Assembly: GCA_900321365.1 (NCBI GenBank)
Contig: ONVT01000135.1
Coordinates: 1-10,905, forward strand
Length of the DNA stretch: 10,905 nt
Reading direction: 5' to 3'
Source: an uncultured Eubacteriales bacterium
GTDB lineage: Bacteria; Bacillota_A; Clostridia; Lachnospirales; Lachnospiraceae
Position 1 is the stretch's first letter. The number at the start of each line of letters is the position of its first letter. Below, piece after piece: positions 7,002-10,905 of the stretch. The notes under the pieces were generated by a model that had not been told where the DNA came from, made no database searches, and saw only the letters and a program-made list of their open reading frames with translations. Position numbers and translations under genes: made by a program.

Positions 7002-8093
7002 ATGGCTGATGAAAAGAACATTCTGTCGGTAATCGATCTCCACACAACCTTTGAAACCGATAAGGGAGAAGTTCACGCGGTTAACGGCGTATCCTTCAAC
7101 CTGTCAGCAGGAAAGATCCTGGGCATCGTCGGCGAGTCCGGATCAGGAAAGTCTGTCACTGCTTACTCGGTCATGCAGATTCTGGAGAAGAACGGATCGA
7201 TCAAATCCGGACAGATCCTCTACAAGGGAGAGGACATCACAAACTGGCCGGAGAGCAGGATGCGTGAATTTCGCGGAAAATGCTGTTCGATTATCTTTCA
7301 GGATCCGATGACCAGCCTGAACCCTGTGTTCACCGTCGGATTCCAGCTCAAGGAAGCGATCAGGCTCCACACAAACCACAAAGGGAAAGAGGCCGAGGCG
7401 CGGGCGATCGAGATGCTGGAGCTGGTAGGCGTCAATGAGCCGCACAAGAGAATCAAACAGTATCCCTTCGAGTTTTCCGGCGGCATGCGTCAGAGGGTTA
7501 TGATTGCCATGGCACTTGCCTGCGAGCCGGATATCCTGATCGCGGATGAACCGACGACGGCACTTGACGTGACGATTCAGGCCCAGATTCTGGAGCTGAT
7601 GCAGGATCTGCAGAAAAAGTTTGGCATGGCGATCATCATGGTCACGCATGACCTTGGCGTCATCGCGCAGATGGCGGATGAGATCATCGTCATGTACGGC
7701 GGCCGGGTCTGTGAGAGAGGATCCGCCGAGGAGATCTTCTATCATCCCTGCCACGAATACACGAAAGGCCTTCTTCGCTCGATCCCGAGTGTGGATTCGA
7801 TGGGAAAGAGACTGGAGCCGATCAGCGGAACGCCGATCAACCTCCTGAACATGCCGAAGGGCTGCGCATTCAGCCCGCGATGCGACGAGACGATGAAGAT
7901 CTGCCTCCAGGAGCAGCCGCCGGAGACTCAGACGCCGGACGGACATCTTGCGTCCTGCTGGAAGATGATACAGGAGCAGATGACTTCGGGAAAAACGCCG
8001 GGAGAAAAGGCTGTCGCGGAAGAGACCGGGAAAGAAGAGATATCTGCGGGAGAAACCGCGGAAAAAGAAACGCCCGCAGAACCGGGGAAGTGA
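7002..8093 (+). CDS. oppD: Oligopeptide/dipeptide ABC transporter ATP-binding protein, OppD/DppD family
   Basis: This 363-residue cytoplasmic ATPase powers the importer together with OppF. It shows Walker A GESGSGKS (44-51), the Q-loop Gln100 in IIFQDPM, the signature FSGGMRQRV (158-166), Walker [13 protein letters not shown] (178-189) and the H-loop His206 in VTHDLGV. The C-terminal oligopeptide-transporter domain carries four cysteines, Cys298, Cys304, Cys311 and Cys329 (spacing x5, x6, x17). These match the cysteine pattern reported to hold a [4Fe-4S] cluster in a bacterial DppD structure. The last 30 or so residues (about 338-363) form an unusual Glu/Lys/Ala/Thr-rich tail beyond the normal family end. 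AGGAGGT at 6988-6994 overlaps the oppC stop. Call by motif is firm; peptide length preference is unknown. Confidence 0.94.
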   Translation: MADEKNILSVIDLHTTFETDKGEVHAVNGVSFNLSAGKILGIVGESGSGKSVTAYSVMQILEKNGSIKSGQILYKGEDITNWPESRMREFRGKCCSIIFQDPMTSLNPVFTVGFQLKEAIRLHTNHKGKEAEARAIEMLELVGVNEPHKRIKQYPFEFSGGMRQRVMIAMALACEPDILIADEPTTALDVTIQAQILELMQDLQKKFGMAIIMVTHDLGVIAQMADEIIVMYGGRVCERGSAEEIFYHPCHEYTKGLLRSIPSVDSMGKRLEPISGTPINLLNMPKGCAFSPRCDETMKICLQEQPPETQTPDGHLASCWKMIQEQMTSGKTPGEKAVAEETGKEEISAGETAEKETPAEPGK

Positions 8094-8100
8094 GGGGAGA
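8092..8100 (+). promoter_or_regulatory. Ribosome-binding site that sets the oppF start
   Basis: GAGGGGAGA overlaps the oppD stop codon and lies 7 bases before the ATG at 8108. The oppF frame stays open far upstream inside oppD (back to 7880), but that stretch encodes an arginine-rich out-of-frame sequence, and the family N-terminus fits the ATG at 8108. Confidence 0.75.
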
Positions 8101-8107
8101 AAAAAAC

Positions 8108-9088
8108 ATGAAAAAGAAATATACGCCGGACCCTTTAAACCTGGTTCAGGTAAATGACCTGAAGATGTACTTTCCGATCAAGACCGGGCTGTGGTCCAGA
8201 ACGCCGCTTAAGGCGGTGGACGGTGTGTCCTTCGGGATCAGGCCGGGCGAGACCCTGGGACTTGTCGGCGAATCCGGATGCGGGAAGACTACGGTGGGAA
8301 GGGCGCTGATCCATCTCTATACGCCTACCGGCGGAGAAGTGTACTTTGACGGGGAAAAAGTGGATGATAAATCCATCAAAGAGTTCCGCAAGGACATGCA
8401 GATGGTGTTCCAGGATCCCTATTCATCGCTGAATCCCCGTATGACGGTGGAGGATATCATCGGGGAGCCTCTGGATGTGCACAAGCTCTATACCAGCAAG
8501 ACGGACAGAAGAGACAAGATCCTGGGACTGATGGAACTGGTGGGACTGAACGCAGAGCACGCGACCCGCTATGCGCACGAGTTCTCCGGCGGACAGAGAC
8601 AGAGAATCGGAATTGCCAGGGCGCTGGCGACCAGACCGCGCTTTATCGTCTGCGACGAGGCGGTCTCCGCCCTCGACGTGTCCATACAGGCACAGGTCAT
8701 CAACATGTTTGAGGACCTGCAGAAAAAACTGGGTGTGGCGTACCTGTTCATCGCTCATGACCTTCTGGTGGTGCATCATATCTCCAACCGGATTGCTGTC
8801 ATGTATCTGGGGAAGATGGTGGAAACGGCGGACGCGGATGAACTGAACTTAAATCCGGTGCATCCCTACACGATTTCGCTCCTCTCCGCGGTGCCTTATC
8901 CCGATCCGAAGATCGCGAAGTCGAGGAAGAGAATCATCCTCAAAGGAGATGTCCCAAGTCCCCTGCATATGCCCAGCGGCTGCCCCTTCCGCACGCGGTG
9001 TCAGTACGCGACCGAGCAGTGTGCGCAGGAGATGCCCGGCCTTACGGACCGCGGAAACGGCCACATGGTGGCGTGCTGGAACAGATAA
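8108..9088 (+). CDS. oppF: Oligopeptide/dipeptide ABC transporter ATP-binding protein, OppF/DppF family
   Basis: This 326-residue protein is the second ATPase of the importer. It begins [20 protein letters not shown] and keeps the OppF-style opening [11 protein letters not shown] (19-29). It has Walker A GESGCGKT (54-61), the Q-loop Gln102 in [11 protein letters not shown], the signature [12 protein letters not shown] (149-160), Walker [13 protein letters not shown] (169-180) and H-loop His207 in [11 protein letters not shown]. Glu174 in the Walker B motif is the expected catalytic base. The C-terminal domain has Cys292, Cys298, Cys305 and Cys323, with the same x5, x6, x17 spacing as OppD, so a metal-cluster site may be present in both. 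It starts 14 bp after oppD. No clear intrinsic terminator follows, so read-through into the binding-protein gene is possible. Confidence 0.94.
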   Translation: MKKKYTPDPLNLVQVNDLKMYFPIKTGLWSRTPLKAVDGVSFGIRPGETLGLVGESGCGKTTVGRALIHLYTPTGGEVYFDGEKVDDKSIKEFRKDMQMVFQDPYSSLNPRMTVEDIIGEPLDVHKLYTSKTDRRDKILGLMELVGLNAEHATRYAHEFSGGQRQRIGIARALATRPRFIVCDEAVSALDVSIQAQVINMFEDLQKKLGVAYLFIAHDLLVVHHISNRIAVMYLGKMVETADADELNLNPVHPYTISLLSAVPYPDPKIAKSRKRIILKGDVPSPLHMPSGCPFRTRCQYATEQCAQEMPGLTDRGNGHMVACWNR

Positions 9089-9158
9089 ACGCGGACAGGA
9101 AGCGCGTGGATGGATTGATGAGAGGATCTGTGAATTCATACAATTTGTGTAAATAAGC

Positions 9159-9187
9159 TTCTCATCCTGGAATCTATATAGTATAAT
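9159..9187 (+). promoter_or_regulatory. Sigma-A-type promoter of the binding-protein gene
   Basis: TTCTCA (9159-9164, 4 of 6 to TTGACA) and a perfect TATAAT (9182-9187) are 17 bp apart. The predicted transcript starts near 9194, giving a leader of about 85 nt. This gives the binding protein its own promoter in addition to any read-through from oppB-F. Confidence 0.65.
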
Positions 9188-9203
9188 TCTTTTTTGAACG
9201 GAC

Positions 9204-9239
9204 TACCGGCTTCCCCGCGCGGGGTGACACAGACCGGTA
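9204..9239 (+). other. Nested GC-rich stem-loop in the binding-protein leader
   Basis: TACCGG (9204-9209) pairs with CCGGTA (9234-9239), enclosing the self-complementary CCCCGCGCGGGG (9213-9224), which can fold as a 4-bp stem with a GCGC loop. It starts about ten bases after the predicted transcription start. No T-run follows, so it is not a terminator. A 5' stabilising hairpin or a protein-binding leader element is plausible; I recognise no known riboswitch. Confidence 0.5.
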
Positions 9240-9263
9240 TGAAGGAACCATATTTTTATCCAT

Positions 9264-9270
9264 AAGGAGG
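9264..9270 (+). promoter_or_regulatory. Perfect Shine-Dalgarno of the binding-protein gene
   Basis: AAGGAGG lies 8 bases before the ATG at 9279 and is followed by a further AGG (9271-9273). It is among the strongest sites in the window, fitting a highly expressed receptor. Confidence 0.8.
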
Positions 9271-9278
9271 AGGAAAGA

Positions 9279-10905
9279 ATGAAGAAAAAACTGGTCTCTG
9301 TGCTGCTTGCCGGCACGATGGTGCTGTCATCACTCGGAATGAGTGCGATGGCAAAGAGCAGCGATGCTGCCCCGGACTGGGACGACTACAATGAGAGGAT
9401 TCAGGCGGTCTATCAGGAGACGGATCCTGCAGCTCGTGAAGCACTGATGCATGAGGCGGAAGATGAGCTGATGAGCACCTGGGCTGTCATCCCGATCTAT
9501 TTCTATAATGATATCTACATGATGAATACAGACTGCAGCGGGATGTATTCCAACCTGTACGGCTTCAAGTATTTCGGATATATGGTTACCCCGGACAATA
9601 CGTTCAACGCGAACCTGGCTTCCGAACCGGACCATCTGGACCCGGCACTGAACAGCTCGGTTGACGGTGCGTGCCTGGCGATTCTGGCATTTTCCGGACT
9701 GTACAGATACAGTGAAAGCGGCGCCCTGGTTGCTGAGATTGCCGACGGCGATCCCGAGATTTCCGAGGACGGCATGACCTATACTTTCAAGATCAAGGAA
9801 GGGCTGAAGTGGTCGGACGGCGAGACTCTGGACGCGGAGGATATCGTGTACTCCTGGAACCGCCTTGCGGATCCGAACACCGCAGCTGACTACAGCTATC
9901 TGTGTGATTCCATGAACCTTGCAAGGAATGATGACGAAACCCTTGCGATCGAGGCTTCTGATGACGGCCTTACCTTCACCGCCCATCTGACCAAGCCCTG
10001 CGCGTACTTCCTTGACCTGTGTGCGTTCCCGGCGTTCTTCCCGGTTCCGGAGCAGGCTGTAACGGAAGCGGATCCGAATGGCGAGAACCCCGGCGCGTGG
10101 GCACTGGAGGCTGGTTTCGTCTGCTCCGGCCCGATGAAGTGCACCGCATGGAAGCACAACGAGTCCATGACCTATGAGAAGAATGAGAATTACTGGGATC
10201 AGGATCATGTCAGCCTGGATTCCATCAATTTCATGCTGAGCGCGGATGATACCGCGATCTACAACGCGTACAACGACGGATCTCTTCAGTTTATCGATAC
10301 TGTCCCGAACGATGAGATCCCGAACGTGATCGAGAATGATGATTTCTTCATCGTCCCGAATCTTGGCACCTACTATGTCTGCTTCAACGTGAACAGCCCG
10401 CTGTTTGACGGCAAGACTCCGGAGCAGGCCGCGGCGATGAGAGAGGCATTCTCCCTCCTGATCGACCGCCAGTATATCGTTGACGCTGTCGGACAGACCG
10501 GACAGCAGCCGGCAGCAACCTTTATCCCGGCAGGAATGGCGGACGGCCAGGGCGGCGTCTTCGCAGCCAATGACGCTGACTATGAGTATCCGGTCACCTG
10601 GGACTTCAACGGCGAAGAGGCTGTCGGCTACTATGATCCGACCGAAACCGGCGCGGGCAATATCGAAGCGGCGATTGCGCTCCTTGAGGAAGCCGGATTC
10701 GAGTTTGATGACGCGGGTATGCTGTCAGACTCCACCCCGATTACCGTCGAGTACCTGACCAACGACGGCACCGGTCATGTCGCGATCGCTCAGTCGATCC
10801 AGCAGGATCTGGCGACCATCGGCATCAACATGGAGATCAAGTCCGAAGAGTGGAACGTCTTCCTGAACGACAGAAAGAACGGACAGTTCGACTTCGCGCG
10901 TGAAG
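9279..10905 (+). CDS. Peptide ABC transporter substrate-binding protein (OppA/DppA family, SBP_bac_5), 3' partial, with rearranged N-terminus
   Basis: The frame is open from the ATG at 9279 to the window end (542 codons seen, plus one base). Residues 1-25 form a signal peptide with a likely signal peptidase I site after MSAMA; there is no lipobox cysteine. Residues about 32-103 (PDWDDYNERI through FKYFGYMV) look like the C-terminal end of an OppA-family protein. From about 106 the normal N-terminal lobe starts: NLASEPDHLDPALNSS (112-127), GLYRYSE (140-146), and the family signature region at about 151-195, including GLKWSDGETLDAEDIVYSWNR (its WSDGETLDAEDIVYSW core is 178-193). Later come ENYWDQD (313-319), AMREAFSLLIDRQYIVDAV (386-404) and EEWNVFLNDRKNG (533-545 region, cut by the edge at 542). 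It binds peptides outside the membrane and delivers them to OppBC. It follows oppF by 190 bp with its own promoter. The true C-terminus is not visible. Confidence 0.9.
   Translation, partial: MKKKLVSVLLAGTMVLSSLGMSAMAKSSDAAPDWDDYNERIQAVYQETDPAAREALMHEAEDELMSTWAVIPIYFYNDIYMMNTDCSGMYSNLYGFKYFGYMVTPDNTFNANLASEPDHLDPALNSSVDGACLAILAFSGLYRYSESGALVAEIADGDPEISEDGMTYTFKIKEGLKWSDGETLDAEDIVYSWNRLADPNTAADYSYLCDSMNLARNDDETLAIEASDDGLTFTAHLTKPCAYFLDLCAFPAFFPVPEQAVTEADPNGENPGAWALEAGFVCSGPMKCTAWKHNESMTYEKNENYWDQDHVSLDSINFMLSADDTAIYNAYNDGSLQFIDTVPNDEIPNVIENDDFFIVPNLGTYYVCFNVNSPLFDGKTPEQAAAMREAFSLLIDRQYIVDAVGQTGQQPAATFIPAGMADGQGGVFAANDADYEYPVTWDFNGEEAVGYYDPTETGAGNIEAAIALLEEAGFEFDDAGMLSDSTPITVEYLTNDGTGHVAIAQSIQQDLATIGINMEIKSEEWNVFLNDRKNGQFDFARE
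9372..9587 (+). other. C-terminal-type OppA segment placed at the N-terminus of the binding protein
   Basis: Residues 32-103 read PDWDDYNERIQAV..., then ETDPAAREALMHEAEDELM (47-65), AVIPIYFYNDIYM (69-81) and GMYSNLYGFKYFGYM (88-102). In the OppA/DppA family the pattern PxYDxLI, E-D-R-L-AE, then IPIYYY and a GF-K-Y close is found at the very C-terminal end. Here it precedes the N-terminal lobe. Recognition is from known family patterns, not an alignment. Confidence 0.75.

Noticed and set aside
5887..7047. Long minus-strand ORF (386 codons) opposite oppC
   Set aside because: It lies antisense to a clear permease gene. The translation is rich in His, Asp, Gln and Arg, with no motif or plausible start context. 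Similar minus-strand ORFs opposite the other genes are shadows for the same reason.
7880..8107. 76-residue N-terminal extension of OppF in the same frame
   Set aside because: It overlaps the oppD coding end out of frame and encodes an Arg/Gly-rich stretch unlike the family. The ATG at 8108 has a good ribosome-binding site.
9188..9195. T-run after oppF as an intrinsic terminator
   Set aside because: No stable stem precedes the T-run. It lies just after the TATAAT box, in the predicted promoter start region.
1..10905. CRISPR arrays, tRNA or rRNA genes, insertion sequences, phage or defence genes
   Set aside because: I read both strands for direct-repeat arrays, terminal inverted repeats, transposase-like frames and RNA-gene structure and saw none.

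Overview
The window looks like chromosomal sequence from a fairly GC-rich anaerobic Firmicute, most likely a Lachnospiraceae member. The evidence is strong AGGAGG-type ribosome-binding sites, the style of the HisC N-terminus, the DapF route to meso-DAP, a clostridial-type deacetylase-like lipoprotein and a complete Opp/Dpp-type peptide transporter. This placement is inference from protein style, not a database result. All genes supported here are on the plus strand. The long minus-strand ORFs are antisense shadows.

Layout. (1) 40-1161: a PLP aminotransferase of the HisC family. Its stop codon lies in the first of three tandem 14-bp repeats, and a GC-rich hairpin lies in its last codons. (2) 1243-4826: four closely packed genes with gaps or overlaps of at most 23 bp: a COG2426-type small membrane protein, a class I SAM methyltransferase, diaminopimelate epimerase (dapF) and a lipoprotein with a NodB-like deacetylase fold. 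The last has lost two of its three expected metal ligands. (3) 4827-4988: a non-coding gap with a hairpin, a near-perfect 23-bp dyad and a TATAAT box. (4) 4989-9088: oppB, oppC, oppD and oppF, spaced 5-14 bp apart. (5) 9089-9278: a second non-coding gap with a good sigma-A-type promoter and a GC-rich nested hairpin in the predicted leader. (6) 9279-10905: the peptide-binding protein, running off the window end.

Together, genes 4-6 form an oligopeptide/dipeptide importer: two permeases, two ATPases and an extracellular binding protein. The binding protein has an extra promoter and a very strong ribosome-binding site, consistent with the need for excess receptor. The dapF and deacetylase-like genes hint at a cell-wall theme in the second block, but this is only inference from adjacency.

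The most unusual item is the binding protein. Right after its signal peptide it carries about 70 residues that look like the C-terminal end of an OppA-family protein, followed by a normal OppA-family N-terminal lobe. This is either a circular permutation or a terminal segment duplication; the missing 3' end would decide. It also lacks a lipobox. Nothing here amounts to a clearly new multi-gene system; the rest is ordinary metabolism and transport.
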